This document shows positions 38,663-52,289 of a stretch of 64,000 nt of DNA, piece by piece. Position 1 is the first letter of the stretch; every line of letters begins with the position of its first letter. Below the pieces are notes generated by a model. The model was not told where the DNA came from. It worked only from the letters and a program-made list of their open reading frames with translations, and made no database searches. Source of the stretch: Amyelois transitella (taxonomy: Eukaryota > Arthropoda > Insecta > Lepidoptera > Pyralidae); the NCBI RefSeq assembly GCF_032362555.1, contig NC_083510.1, forward strand, positions 9,327,501 to 9,391,500, written 5' to 3'. A program made the translations under genes and the position numbers.

Positions 38663-41128
38663 TACTCTTTTGGCGCTATCGGTTTATTTGCAGCTGTGAG
38701 TTCTCTTAAACTTTCGTTTTCTTTTATTATTTTACCTAATGAAAAAGTTTCTAGCCTTCTCTTCTTGGGTTATTAATATTCTAATGGGCCCGCCCGTAAA
38801 TTAGGGGCTCAGTAATGCAGAAGTAAATATTTATTTAGAAAGTTTTGAAGAAATCAACGAAAACAACCCTTTCGTTGTTCAGCTCGTATTGTATGGTTTC
38901 GTGGATTTGATAAGCTATCCTCCTATAAACTCATCTTACATTTTCAGTTATTTGCCCTCACGATGGGGAACCACTCAAGATAACAAGCTAGAATTACTTT
39001 ACAGTCTGTGATTCGAATGAACAAACCTTTAATAGTCTTACAAGACAAGGAACTCCTCGGAATATAAGGTACTTTGCTGGAAACATTCAATGAAATGACT
39101 TAAAGGCTTGTATATCAAAAAGTAACTAGATATTCAAACTTCATCAATATGTATCTAAAATAGCAAGTGTTTCTATATGTTTAAAACATATATATACAGA
39201 GAGGTTCACTTTGCTTTATTACGTCTACTTCACAAGCTTAGAAGAAATTGAAAAAATACCTTCGAGTATGAATTTATATTGTCTAGTATATTATCTATAA
39301 GATATATGTATGTATATTTGATCTACTTTGTTTGTCTCAAATCTCTATACATTATCTTAATACAATGTCTATGATAAATTACTGCAAAGTTGCATGAAAA
39401 TCCGTTCAGCAGTTTATTTTTTCAGTTCATACATTCTCACAAACCTTCGCATTGATAATATTAGTACGAATCTCAGACTAGTCTGTAAGAAACAACGAAA
39501 ATATAAATTTCAGTGTAGTTTATATTTAATTTATTATTATTTATTTATTTCCCTTACATTATAATTACTTATTGAAGAATTATGCGGATAAATCAATCGA
39601 CTTGAAGTAAGGATTTTAAGTCGATTAGTGCCGTGTGGTCACAAGTGGATATGGATGGACTTATGGATGTCGTAAAAGGCGACTAAAGGATAGGCTAGCA
39701 TCATGCCACTATTTGAATATCAATTCTACCATTAGGCCAAACAGCTGAACGTGGCCTATCAGTCTTTCCAAGATTGTTGGCTCTGTCTTCCCCGCAAGGG
39801 ATATTAAAATAGGAAGACGTATAGGTACCTTAATTAATCAAAAAAGTGTGAATTCTCACAATTGCGCATGTTAATTCACATCGGTATTAGTGTTAATCAT
39901 ATTTTGTTTTGTCGTTTCGATGACGTTTTACTTAATTTTATTAACACCAAGAACCGGAAAATTTATTGACGTGTTAATTCATGCATTGCCGTAAGGGTTA
40001 AACTGCATTTAACATTGTGTTAAGATCTTAAGAACGTCAATATAAATGCAGACATACTAATTTAATTGAGTAAACATTTGACATGTTTTTATTTGAAATT
40101 ATTAGGATGTGTTATTATGTGAAAATTGACGAAGCATATTATTGATAACGGGATGTAAAACCTTACAAAAAAATTTAAAAATATATTATTAAACATGTTG
40201 GTATGTAACTATAAATATATTTCTGCTATATGCTAATATCGTAGCGAAAAACACACAGTGTGAGCCTGCTTCTGAGCTTCTCTTCAGGTTTGAAAATCTA
40301 CAAACTTCGTTCAACGATAATTAGCAACATAATTTTTAAATATAAGTTAGTTGTACATTAAGAGTTTCCTGTACATAAAAATAATTAAATATTAGGTATT
40401 GAATGTTCTCATGGATATCGTTGCTTTGCAACACAATAATTTTTAATCAATGAAACGGAGCAGAAATTAATTTCTTATCACATGTACTATGTTCTACAAG
40501 AAACCACTTTTAAATCGTTAAATATTATAGGACCAGGAAAATATGTTTGAATGATCTGAGGGCATTCGATTAGAACATAGGTGGATCTAACATTCTACTT
40601 AAATTATAAATGCCATATTTTGTAAGGATGTATGGATGTGTGTGCGTGTTTGTTTGTTACTCTTTTACGCAAAAACTACTGAACTGACTTTCATAAAATT
40701 TGCAGTAAATTTGCTATGTAAGTATATATATTTATATATTAATTAAGATATTGGAATAACATAATAAGTTAAAGCTTATAGACACTTAAGGCAGAACAAG
40801 TTGTGGGCAACATCTAGTCATCACATTAAGTCAAGTTTCGTCCATTACTCAATATAAATTTTTGAAGAACGTGGTAATTATTAACTAAAGATATTGAATT
40901 TACACAGAATTAACCGGTTTAAATGGATGACGAGACTTATCCGCGACTAGCTTTTACCAGCAGCTTTTTACCGGAATGAAAGATACCCTATGTTCTGCTC
41001 CAGACTTTTAATTATATATACGCGATATTTTGAAGAAGATTAATTCAGTAGATAACCCGAGAAGAGGTAACAAACAAAAAAACTTATTAGTTGAAATAGG
41101 TTATTGTAAACCTTATCTTCTAAATCTA

Positions 41129-41333
41129 CGTACATACATATAATCACGTCTATATTCCTTGCTGGATAGACAGAACCGACAGTCTGAAAATACTGATAGG
41201 CCACACGCAGTTGCTAGCCCAACGCCTAAAAAAAAGAATCCCAATTTTATAAGTCAATCTCTTAATCGCCTTGCGGAACGAGATGGAGTCGTTCTATTCT
41301 TTTTGTTATTGGTGCCGGGAACCACACGGCACT
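41129..41333 (-). repeat. RTE-tailed short element
   Basis: Antisense copy from 'tacatacatataatcacgtc' to 'gtgccgggaaccacacggca', with an internal deletion around 'cacgttcagctg...gacagg'. Confidence 0.8.
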
Positions 41334-42154
41334 CAATAAATCTGTTTCTGCATTGCATTCATTCATCAACTTTAGTGGTCGACTGTAAGTACATTTGCAG
41401 AGTGCTAGCAAAATATTAGCTTGTAACAATCAATGCTCCCAATAAAACAAACCGCATATCGTTTCTCATTTTCTTATCGACCATGTAAAAGCCCATTGTT
41501 TTCAAAATACCGCCTAGATAATGTCAAGTTTGTGCGTAATAACCACTCATTTCATTTGAAATGTTTCCACGCCTATCTGAAGGGTGTATGCAAATAAATT
41601 TACATATAAACATTACATACACATACATAATCACGTCTATAACACTCGCGTTATAATGCTACGTTCAGTTGTATGGTTTAATAATAGAATTGATATTCAA
41701 ATAGTGACAGGTGCTAGCCTATCGCCTAAAAGAAGAAGTTTATAAGTCTATCACTAAGTCAACTTTTACGACATCATGGGAAAGGGATGGAGTGGTCCTC
41801 TTCTTTTTCTATTGGAGCCAGGAACCACAGTGCACATCTACTATTCACTATTTTGCTTTTTTTCTTTCGAGGAACGACACCATTAAAATTTAGGCAAAAA
41901 TTAATAGGTTGGCAAAATCTATTTATTTCCAATGACATTTTCAATGACAAAATATAAGGCTTTGTTCGGCCTCAGGCTATCATAGAGGGAGGGCGTTAAA
42001 CGTCAATTATAAAAATCTGTAGAATATTCCACCTCTTTAGAATTGTAAATCATTCAGTCAGTAAAGTCTCACAAATACTGAAAGGCCACGTTCAGCTGCA
42101 TGGCTCAATGATGGAATTGAGATTCCAATAGTGGCAGGTTGCTACAGGTTGCTA

Positions 42155-42393
42155 CATTACATACATAAAATCACGCCTCTTTCCCGGAGGGGTAGGCAGA
42201 GACTACCTCTTTCCACTTGCCACGATCCCTGCATACTTCCTTTGCTTCATCCACATTCATAACTCTCTTCATGCAAGCTCGGCGGTTTCGGGTACTTTTG
42301 ACCTGACCCTTTACCAGGACGTCCTTAATTTGATCAAGATATGTTCGTCTAGGTCTTCCCACCCCGACCTTTCCCTCCACACTCTTCATGTAT
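42155..42393 (-). mobile_element. LINE 3' end nested in a short element, with target duplication
   Basis: The last 220 bp of the LINE, including the ORF end and stop, nearly identical to 7734-7955. It is inserted into a - strand RTE-tailed element (about 42060-42430). The 11 bp acaggttgcta occurs on both sides, at 42144-42154 and 42394-42404, as expected for a target-site duplication. It is severely 5'-truncated. Confidence 0.9.
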
Positions 42394-42519
42394 ACAGGTT
42401 GCTAGCCCATCCCTAAAAGAATAATCCAAAGTATATAAGTCTAAATGACTAATTATTTCACTAAATTCGTGTTTGCCTCATTTAGATCCTCTTGTGAGGT
42501 AGTTGATTGCAAGATGCAA

Positions 42520-42640
42520 TTACACAATACTAAGTTGAGATTAAGATTTTTGAGCAAAAGAAATGAGATGTTGGAGTAGTGCAATTAAAGCAATACTAAG
42601 TTGAGACTAAGATTTTTGAGCAAAAGGAAAGAGATGAAGT
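42520..42640. repeat. Small tandem duplication (about 70 bp)
   Basis: 'caatactaagttgaga.taag' with 'atttttgagcaaaag' is present twice in direct orientation, about 65 bp apart. The second copy runs into a short-element head fragment. Confidence 0.75.
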
Positions 42641-43743
42641 AGTCCTATTCTACTCCATATTGGTACCGGGAACCACACGACACTTTTTTATAGTAATGCT
42701 TTTTGACGTTCCGTAAACGTAATAAGCCTAAAAAATTGCACCAGTGAATTCCAATTTATTAATTGCAAATACAATTTCCTCAAATCTTTACAGCTAACTG
42801 GTAGTTTTACAACCAAAAATACAGGCAGCCTACGTGACTAAGTTACAGTAATTAATTTTCGCTATTTGGCGCCAACTATACTTAGCGACCCATTAGAATA
42901 ATTACCCGCAATTGATTCATCGAAAATTTATTATTTCCGTGATAATTTTTCAATTGTAGTAGTATAAAAATATTTGTCTGTGAATTCGTAAGATCTGAGT
43001 AAAAGATAAAATATGTTTCATACATATTTGATGGAGTGAAAATTTCTAAGACGTATCGATTTTAAGCAACCTGGAAGAAGTTACCTTAAAAATTAAAAAT
43101 AAATCACATCATTAAACCATCATATAACTGTGAATTACAAACTGAGGAGATCCAACTATTCTCATCTTAAAGAACATAAAAGATAATCTTTTGGGTATTT
43201 TATAAACGACTGAGCGCGGTAGAATTGCGGTTCAAACTCGTGACCCTGAAAGCTGAACATGATGTAGACGTAGACGATACGTTTTACAACAATTTGTGAA
43301 GATTTTCATTCATGAAAATAAATGACATTAATTTATGCAATTTTCGTATAACGTTTTAACTGTACGTCATTGAAGAATACTATTTTATTAGGGAAATAAT
43401 GTTTCTTAGAATAAACTCTTCAACAGTAAATTCTAGCTGTATTTAACGTGGTTTTTCTGTCTTTCCGAGGCTGCGGGCTCTGTCTACCCCGTAAGGGATA
43501 AATGCGTGATTATATATTTATGAACCCTTTAAAAGCGATGAAACTTTAATGAAGCGCTTCACAAAATTAAGATACGTCTAAAAAGACATTGAAACGAAAA
43601 TTTCCGCCAAACAATTCTATTCCGCCTCACTACCTTAATTACACAAACCAGTCAACTTAATTGCACAATAAAAATGAATAGCTAATGTTATGTTAATTTA
43701 TTTTCTCTTCAGCTGTTTGTGAGGTGCAACGTCTTTCAGTGCA

Positions 43744-46700
43744 ATGGCTACGATTAGTGCCAAAAACCCGGAATGGGATCTGAGCAAAAGCAAATGTAAG
43801 TATTTTAAACTGCCTACCTAATATCAATCAAAGATTTCTGTCACTTTCAGATTTTTCTTTTTTGTCAATATTTTTGTCGTATCCTGAAAGTTTATAAGTT
43901 CAAGATAAATATAAATATTGTCTTAAATATACAAGGATCAAAAAGTAACTATACACGCATTGTCTTTCAGACAAGGATAAGAACATTGAATTTTTAGTGA
44001 AAAACATTGACCTATTGTTAATGAAAATAATTATAAAGTATTCGAGATAAATCTAATAGATTTGTTTAGTACCTAAAATGGCGACTAAGGGATGGGGTTA
44101 TATTTGGGGGCTTTATAAACTTAGAATTACTCTTGCGGGTGATAGGCTAGCAACCTGTCACTGTTTGAATCTCAATTCCATTGTAAAGCCATACAGCTGA
44201 ACGTGGCCTATCAGTATTTTCAAGAATGTTGGCTCTGTCTCGGGGGAAGGCCCCAAAAGGGATAAACACGTGATTATATGTATGTATGTTATCTTATGGT
44301 GAGATAACATAATACTTTTTTTTTCAGTTCCCGAAACTGATGACCTACCACTGATGAAAACTTTAGGGCCAGTTCTGATCATACTAGCCGTCTACCTAGT
44401 GTTCGTCCTAAGACTGGGCCCAGCGTTCATGAGAAAACGGGAGGCATACAAACTGACAAACACACTTCTCATTTACAATATCGTGCAAGTGGTGTTATCC
44501 GCGTATATGGTGCAATTAGTAAGTGTACTTAAAATTTTATAAATTCATTGAAGTATCTTATTACTTTCCCTTCAAGCTGTAATTTTTGGAAATCCTCGCT
44601 TATAGCACCTCTTGAATCACAATTTCATCATTAAGCCATACAGCTGAACGTGGCTTTTTAGTATTATCAAGACAGTTGGGTGTGTCTAGCCCGCAAAGCA
44701 TAAAGACGTGATTATATGTATGTATGTAGTGCACCTACATACATCAAATATGGACTTACATGCCCTATATATATATATCATCTCGATCCAGCGATTTGGA
44801 CTATATACCTCTCAGACAATAAATTTTCTCTAATATTTATCTTTTTTAATATTATAGACAGAAATATGTTAATTAACAAAAATATTATCAGTCTAAAACT
44901 TACAAACGAAATAATGAAAACTTAAGTAACTCAAAGTGTAATCATAACAAAGGTTAATTTAATATAAAATCTATTTTCTTTTACAGTATTTCAGAGACCT
45001 AATATTTACCGGTTTGGTTCCTAAAAAATGCTACATGGCCCAGGACGATTCACGAAAACAGGTACGTTGTACGCCACTTTCCCTTAGTCAGGGACTACGT
45101 CTTTCCACTAACTACGATCCCTACATACTCCCTTTGCTCTATCCACAATCAAGATCATCACTTTAGGGTACTCTTGATCTAACTTCTCGCAAGTATTTCC
45201 CCGATTCCATCAAGACAGAAATGTGTAAATATAGTCAAATGTTATAAGGTTATTCTAAAACACATTTACCAATATTACCACATTTAATTAACTGAAGATA
45301 TTTTCAGTATGTTTTTCTACACTTTAAAACCAGACAGATAATATACATGTCTCTGGGTTTTTTGTACAAGATAAAAATAAGTAACTTTTCTGTTCAGTTT
45401 CTGTTCCTAACGTCACATGATTAGCGAAAATATATGTTGCGAATAAGGATTATGTTAATTGCCATTTGTTATGCTAATTTCGTTCTATTCTTTCGTAAAG
45501 TTAATAATATAATAGTTTGTCTATTATTTTTCATTACAGTGTCGGAAATCCTGAAAAGATTAATTTCATACGTCGAATGTTTTGTATTTTTTTGCACGTG
45601 TCTGCCGTGTGTCTGTGTTTTTAGTTGTAAAATGTATGCTTGTTTGTCGCTATGGCTCACTGCAATATTGTTAGCTGTTAATTCATGGGTGATAGTGAGA
45701 TTTAGTCTCTTAAAATTTCACTATCGTAGTATGTAGATAAATGGAGGTATGTCGTATACAAGTGGGGCAGATAGGAAGTTTGAAAGGAAAAGGCTGAAAC
45801 AAACGCACTTAATCAAATTTTAGACAATCGCAATCGGCGAGGAGTGTAATAAATAAAGCCGAATACGGGAATCGTGACTCCACTTTCCACAACCCCAGTA
45901 TACTTCTTTGGCTGATGAAGTTTCTAACAAACCGCACGGGAAAGTGATATGATTATTTACATTGATATGTCTAAATCTTGAGGTGCATTATGATTATTAA
46001 TAATATCATTATTTTTTGCAGATAATAGACCACACGTATCTATACTTCGCCGCCAAAATAACTGAGCTATTAGACACAGTTTTCTTCGTTCTTCGCAAGA
46101 AAAACAACCAAATAACGTTCCTCCACTTATACCATCATACAGTGATGGTTATCGGAACTTTTTGTATGTTGAAATACTCACCGTCGCATACACTGCTCTT
46201 TATTGGATTTATAAATTCTTTGGTGCACGTCTTTATGTACACGTATTACGGGTTAGCAGCTTTGGGGCCTCACGTCGCTAAGTATCTTACGTGGAAGAAG
46301 TATATGACTACATTCCAACTGGTAAGAGTGAATTTTTTTATGAAAAACACAGTTATATACATAGATATGGTTCTTTATCGAATAATTAATCATTCCATGT
46401 TCATGAAAGATTGGAATAGGCTCAACATATTTAATTATTAAGAGATAATTTAAGAGATGATGCTAACAGAAATTGAACCTTTAAAAAGTTTTCTAAATAG
46501 TATTTCACTCACGTAACCGGTAGAATGCCCACTTAGGTACTTAATTATTTAACTGATCTTTAATTTTAAGAAGGTGTTACTATTTGAAATCAGCTTGCAA
46601 AAGATAATCAAGGGAAAGGCTTATTTAAACAGGATTATTTTTATTCGAATTGGCTAGTGAAATCTCAATTTCATGAAAGAGCTTTCCAACTAAACGTGGC

Positions 46701-47018
46701 CTTTTAGTCTTGTGATTATTGACTATAAATATGTGATATTTGTGTGTGTTTAAATATATTAATAATATTTTATTATTTTTACAGGTACAGTTCGTGTCAA
46801 TAATCATTCAATACATATTAGCTGTAAGGACATCTGACTGTCCACCTTCCTTAGGTATCGCAACGTTCATATCCTGCAATACGGCGTTTTTCCTTATTTT
46901 ATTCTTCAACTTTTACAGGAAGAGCTATAAAAAATCAATCAGTGGAAAACCTGTAGATAGTATAAAAGAGGGTGTTACAGCGCCTGTGGAAAACGATCAA
47001 AAAAATAAATTGCAATAG
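43744..47018 (+). CDS. ELOVL-family very-long-chain fatty acid elongase (gene C, 5 coding exons)
   Basis: Coding exons: 43744-43795, 44328-44518, 44987-45061, 46022-46321 and 46785-47018. The phases are 1,0,0,0 and the product is 283 aa, the shortest copy. The ATG exon begins at an acceptor (43713), so a 5' non-coding exon lies upstream. Signatures are ETDDLPLMKTLGP in exon 2, [14 protein letters not shown] (about 120-133), the HLYHH box (141-145), NSLVHVFMYTYY and TWKKYMTTFQL. The tail ends KNKLQ, which fits the KXKXX ER-retrieval pattern. It is an ER acyl-CoA elongase condensing enzyme by family; chain-length specificity is unknown. Repeat pieces sit 33-39 bp upstream of exon 2 and within a few bases of the exon 3 donor. 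The gene faces D tail-to-tail with 5.9 kb between stop codons. Confidence 0.93.
44077..44289 (+). repeat. RTE-tailed short element next to exon 2 of gene C
   Basis: A copy lacking its head, in sense orientation: 'gcgactaagggatgggg', 'ctagcaacctgtcactgttt', 'cagctgaacgtggcctatca', 'gtgattatatgtatgtatgt'. Its tail ends about 38 bp before the exon, so the branch-point region lies in or just beyond the insertion. A small inverted repeat (gttatctta...gagataac) lies between tail and acceptor. Confidence 0.8.
45064..45200 (-). mobile_element. LINE 3'-end fragment abutting the exon 3 donor of gene C
   Basis: 'acgccactttccc', 'agggactacgtctttccact', 'acgatccctacatactccct' and 'agggtactcttgatcta' match the LINE 3' end. 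The similarity begins within about ten bases of the gtacgt donor at 45062. Confidence 0.7.
45866..45931 (-). mobile_element. Short LINE fragment in gene C intron 3
   Basis: 'gactccactttccacaa.cccagtatacttctttggct' resembles the LINE 3' region at 7760-7815. It is short and diverged. Confidence 0.5.
46600..46735 (+). repeat. Degraded RTE-tailed short element in gene C intron 4
   Basis: 'aatcaagggaaaggcttatt' and 'ctaaacgtggccttttagtc' keep the family order; about 50 bp before the last exon. Confidence 0.5.
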
Positions 47019-47130
47019 CTTTTAAGAATACAGTTAAGAAAAAACAGTGAAAACTGAGTGCCCTCCCTGTATAACAGTAATGAATACTACGAGTACGTCA
47101 ATCTTGTGGACGTATTGTTAAATTTAGTTA

Positions 47131-47136
47131 AATAAA
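47131..47136 (+). terminator. Candidate poly(A) signal of gene C
   Basis: AATAAA about 113 nt after the stop codon, in an AT-rich 3' region. Confidence 0.55.
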
Positions 47137-48810
47137 AATTACAAAGTATGGCCTATACAAAGCAGTTATCCGGCATTATGTAAAAAATGTCTTAACTGTA
47201 CTAAATAATACTACTAATAATAAGTAACCAATTCAAATCAACATCTTAATTAATTGCGGCTTCTTGTAGTATGAAGTAGGTACTATATAAATTCCATTTG
47301 TTATTTCTATTATTCTTTGTGAAAGTTTGTTTATAAGAATAACACATTTAATTGTAACTTAATATATATATTTTATATTGTAAATAGTAGTACAAATAAT
47401 TTGTAATAAGCATAGTGTAGAAGACTTTTTTATTGAAAACTCTAATTAAAAAAACAACAATAAATTATTTTAAAGATACAATTGCTTTAATTTACAATTT
47501 TTACTGCTTTTTTTTAAACAAACAAAGAAGTAGTAAAAATAGTAGTTAAAACAAACCATACCTAAGCGTTATCATCTTCCTCCTGGCGCTATAGTCCTGG
47601 TTGGTCAAAATGTACTCGTACAAATTAATGTTACAAAATTGTGTATTGAAAGATATGGTGTCGATCATTTCTGAGTGAAATACTTAATTATTGATATTTC
47701 GTTTTCAAGTATAATGGAATAGACAACAAAAACTATTCTTATGAGACTCTGCCGACACCATATCGAAACAGTATTTTGTATTAATGTCCACGATTCGAGA
47801 GTGGGCAACTCAGGTCAGGTCAAATACACGAACGTTTCCATGGTAACTGAATTAACAATGATCAATTTTTAAGTTGTTTTCATAGTCAGATAATTTAGCT
47901 AAATCACTACTTAAACATGTTTTTTATACTTTAGGTCTCGTACTCAGACTGAGAATGTAAAAACAGACAATTATATTCATAGGCAGAAACATACTTTCAA
48001 CATACAGAAAACCTTATTCGTCCAGTTTTACAGAAACCAAGTAAACGTTACTAAAAATTAATGACCTTTAGTTCAAAATCCCCAACAATACGTTGCATCA
48101 CAATACATATTCAATCAATTTGTAGTATTGTTTCGATTCTAGTTCTTGATAATGAAGATTTCGGCCGTAACCTAATTACAAATTGGTGAGGAATTCATTA
48201 GTTATCAGTGTTGGGAAATTCACTAAACCTATAATGGATTACGAATAATTTAAACTTGTTAATGGTAACATTGTCATTTTTGGGTTTAGTTTAATCACGA
48301 TTGTATACTGCCGCTACAAAGCAACTTAAGAAACAAACACAGATACAGATATATGTAGATACATACACATTTTGGTAATGTCTTTATCCCTTACAGGGTC
48401 TGATACAATATTCAGATTTTAAAGCTTAATGTTAAAAGTGAGATTGACAGTGATAGGATGCTGGCCCGTCGCCTAAAAGAAAAGTCACAAGTTTGTACGG
48501 AGATCCTTAAACTGACGTTTACGACACGATTAGAGAATGGCATGTAAACCCAAATGTGAGTCAACCAAAACATTCATATTGATGGACTGACTGACTGATT
48601 GACTGAATTCTACCAGACATTAGTGTTCTCCTAGTTTTTTATCTGATTACGTTCTTACAAGAGAGGTTCCCAGAGCCCGCCAGAACCGTGGTCCAGCCTT
48701 GCGAATACAGAAAAGAGCCATGCACACCTCCTCCATATTTATTTCGGCTTTTAACTAGTAACTTATTGGCTATATACGTATTGCTTTCAAGAGTTCTGAT
48801 ACATTATTTA

Positions 48811-49040
48811 TACGGGACAAATTACACAGACTGAGTTAGCCTCGATGTAAGTTCGAGACCTGTGCTACGAGATATTAACTCAACGACACTATATTTTATA
48901 ATAAATACTTATATAGATAAACATCCCAGACCCAGGGCAATCAGAAAAAGTTCTTTTCTCATCATGCCTCGACCGGGATTCGAACCCTTGACCTCCGGTG
49001 TCACAGACAAGCGTACTACCGCTGCGCCACAGAGGCCGTC
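48811..49040 (-). repeat. tRNA-derived SINE, near full length
   Basis: Same family as 2310-2549 and almost collinear with it, from 'gacggcctctgtggcgcagc' at the 5' end to 'tgtgtaatttgtcccgtata'. The B-box region reads ggttcgaatcc with a substitution just before it. Confidence 0.85.
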
Positions 49041-51414
49041 ATTAGTTACTTGTTTGTCACTCGCAGATGAGTGACAATCATTGCTATTTATGAAATAAAT
49101 GGATGTGGATTAATAATTTTGGTAATAGGAGTTAAAAATAAAACAAAAGCGTGTACTGAAATAACTTTACATTCGAACACATTGTTATAAATACAATCTT
49201 TTATCTATTACGTGCATACTATCAGAAAATATTCGGTGTTATGCTTATAGTCATGCTTTAGTACTGAATAAATATTAGAAATCCATTTTTTTTTGTCCTA
49301 CACTTCTTGTGGTAATTCTAGAGATATCACAAACTATCAGGACTTTGCGTCAAACCCAAGAGATGTTTAAACATAAGTATGCGATGGCAATTTGTTTAAA
49401 GCCCCATGGGTCATTTTGATATCCAAGCCTGGTTTTTGCCTTATCGGAATATTTTGACTTTAACATTTCCTCGAAACTCCCTTTTATGCTATTACTCAAA
49501 AGTAAATAAGATGTTTTATCTTTATTTTCGTGACTGATAGCAATAATAATAGTTTTTTTTTTGTTGTTGACTTGAAGTATGACTTCTTTAACGAATGATT
49601 AAAAGTCAGAGGCTAAAGACATAGAGTTTGTCTGAATTTAAGTGGCTTCAGTACAGTTAAAAATGAACTTCTTAGATAGTTAAAAACTACTGCTTTAAAA
49701 AATGGAATACTAACATACGAAAGAAGAATAGCACCAGAGCAATAAGGGTTTAGCCCATATTGAAAACATTCATAGATGCGTCCTTTTCAATTTGAAAACC
49801 CAAATAAAAATATCTTATAAAAATCTAATCAACTTTGATAGTAATTGCCACGTTAACATCAAAAATAGAATTTAAAAAAAAAACTCCCCTTTTTTTCCAA
49901 GTTGAGTAAAAAGGGATTTGGTTTACTCTATGACATAAAATCACAAACACCCCGCGCTAATTTGTGTACTAATAACTCAATATTTAGAAGAAGTAATTCT
50001 GAATATTACACCTACTGTACTAAAAAAATCGAGTGATTTGTTTGCTTTCTTTGCCACAGAGTATAGAGTATTTAAATATGAATATTTTCTGATTGTCCTA
50101 AATTAAACAAATTTATAAAGGGACAAATCACACACATTGAGGTAGTCCCAAAGTAAGTTCGAGAAATTACCACAACAAATAATTGACAGTGATAACAGGT
50201 ACATTCGACAAAATAGGACCTAATTTAAATATTACGCAGTAATTAAAAGAAAATATTGTTTTGCCAAGCTACAGTATATATTTGAACTTTGTGTGAGTAC
50301 AACCTTAGAAGTTCATGACCCAACTTCTAAAATTGCACTCATACAAAATTCTAACATGTTTTTAAAAGGAAAAGTCCAATTATTAATGAAAAAAGCGTTT
50401 AGCAATCATCTTTAATTCTGTGTTTAGGAAAATAGGGAAGTGTTAAATCGTTATCAGCATACTTAATTATAACTTTTAATAATATGATTGTCAACAATAA
50501 CTATAATATCAATCACATTCATGAAATTTCTAATTAATTTATTGCAGAGAGTCCTGTATCTCGCTTTGGAAGAATTATTTCAATATTTTACTTCTACCTA
50601 ATATTCTTATCACCCTCTTGCCTAAAAATGGCAAGTGAATAAATTACATCTAATATAAGTACAACGTTGATTACAACCCATTAAAACTAACTTATATTAT
50701 CTGTACAAATATTTGCTTAATTAAATTTTAAGCAAAATTGTGGTAACCAACCATTGAATAATATCGGAAGTGAATGAGACCTACTGAAATAGATGTATAG
50801 CCCAAAATAAGGTCTTCGTCGTATGTTTCATACGAGTAATTAAGAGTATCAAGAAGCATTGGCGATCTCACTTGAAATAAATGTTCTAACAAAGATAACA
50901 TTTATTAAACACGATCACTATAATTATAGTAAATTATCGCGTTTTTTCCAATGAAAATTTTACTAAGGGCAACCCTGGTCGTAATCATTTAAGGGCGGGC
51001 ATAACATAAATAATAGTTAAATCTTTTGATAATTACACAAAGTTAATAAGTATTTTAGCAAAGTACCCATTCCATGTTTTTATTCCAAGCAGTTAATGCT
51101 ATCCAAACTTCGTGAGAACCTTGGGCATACCCTGCTTTTTACCATAAGTGTTTGAGCATGATTTAAACATTTATTATTAAATAATCAATAATTATTTACA
51201 ACGTTTACATCTGTGGTAACATTTGCATACACTGGCACAATAATTTCCCAATGATGAGATAGCTTCATTAGCTTTAAAGAATTGAACAATAACTTTACTA
51301 TTAAGATTATCTTGAAAAGTATAGCCAGACTTAATCGGCCTGTATCATATTTTTGTGAAGTAGTTAAATTCTTTATTAGTGTAATATTAATAGATACAAA
51401 TTTTGAATCTCTCT

Positions 51415-51870
51415 CATCATCTATATATATAAAACTCTTCCGTTACTGAGTGACTGACTGACAGACAACGCACAGTCGAAACTACTGGTCGTAGACAGCT
51501 GAAATTTGGAATGTAGGTTCCTTGGGATATGTAGGGGAGCACTAAGAAAGGATTTTTGGAAATTCAACCCCCAAGGGGGGGAAAAGGGGTAAAAACGTTT
51601 CTATGAAAAATCTTATTCCTTGGGTTTATAAACTTGAAACTTGGCATGAACACGTACATAGGCAAGTAAATATGTTTGACATTATAAGTTTTTTCAAACT
51701 ACCCTCCAATCGTGATTTAGGGGGTGCGATTGGGTGACTGATTTATTAACGCACAGCCGAAACCGCTCGGTATAGGAGTCTGAGATTTTGAACAGAGGTT
51801 CCTTTAGTAACATAAGTGAGCACTAAGAAGGGATTTTTGAAATGTCAACCCCCAAGGGGGGGAAACGGGA
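51415..51870 (+). repeat. Interspersed repeat in two tandem units
   Basis: The order 'gtgactgactgac', 'aacgcacagtcgaaac', 'gagcactaagaaaggatttt', 'tcaacccccaagggggggaa' at 51450-51590 is repeated at 51735-51865 with substitutions, so this is a diverged tandem duplication of about 280 bp period. I cannot name the family. Confidence 0.65.
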
Positions 51871-52289
51871 TAAACTGAGCCGGGGCTGCGGGAAAGTTCT
51901 AACGAGATACCGTGGCCCCGGAACGCAAAGGGCAACTGAAGGAAGGAGGTGGGTTTTAGTCAGTAAAAGTCTGACACTCCCTTCCGTTCCACCCAGAGCG
52001 GGAGAGGTCATTTGATGATTTCCCATCCTTAAAAAAAAAGACTTTGTATGACAACTTTCAGTCGTCTCTTTAACATACATAATAACATACATAATTATGT
52101 ACATACATGCATAACATTAATAACATCACGCCTTTAAATCCCTATTTTACCCTATTTACCATGTTTGAATGTTTCTATGAAAAATATTGTTTACAAGGAA
52201 ATCCTGTAAGGCCTCTTCGTCCTATAAATCCTGTTTTTTTTTTCTTTTGAGACGATGATTTTGTCTCGCTTTACTTTTTCTATATAGAT

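Larger units (their letters stand above)
31511..43712. other. Intergenic DNA between genes B and C
   Basis: Twelve kilobases with no recognisable gene. Partial or full RTE-tailed elements lie at 33185-33335 (+), 34513-34774 (+, full), 35395-35505 (+), 35930-36150 (+), 38240-38400 (+), 38399-38662 (+, full), 39628-39810 (+), 41129-41333 (-, full), 41611-41832 (-), 42060-42430 (-) and 43440-43520 (+). The interval also holds a SINE at 37787, LINE tail fragments and members of the 'aaagctagt' family near 35150, 39360, 40600-40820 and 40935-41090. It may hold the non-coding first exon and promoter of gene C. Confidence 0.55.
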
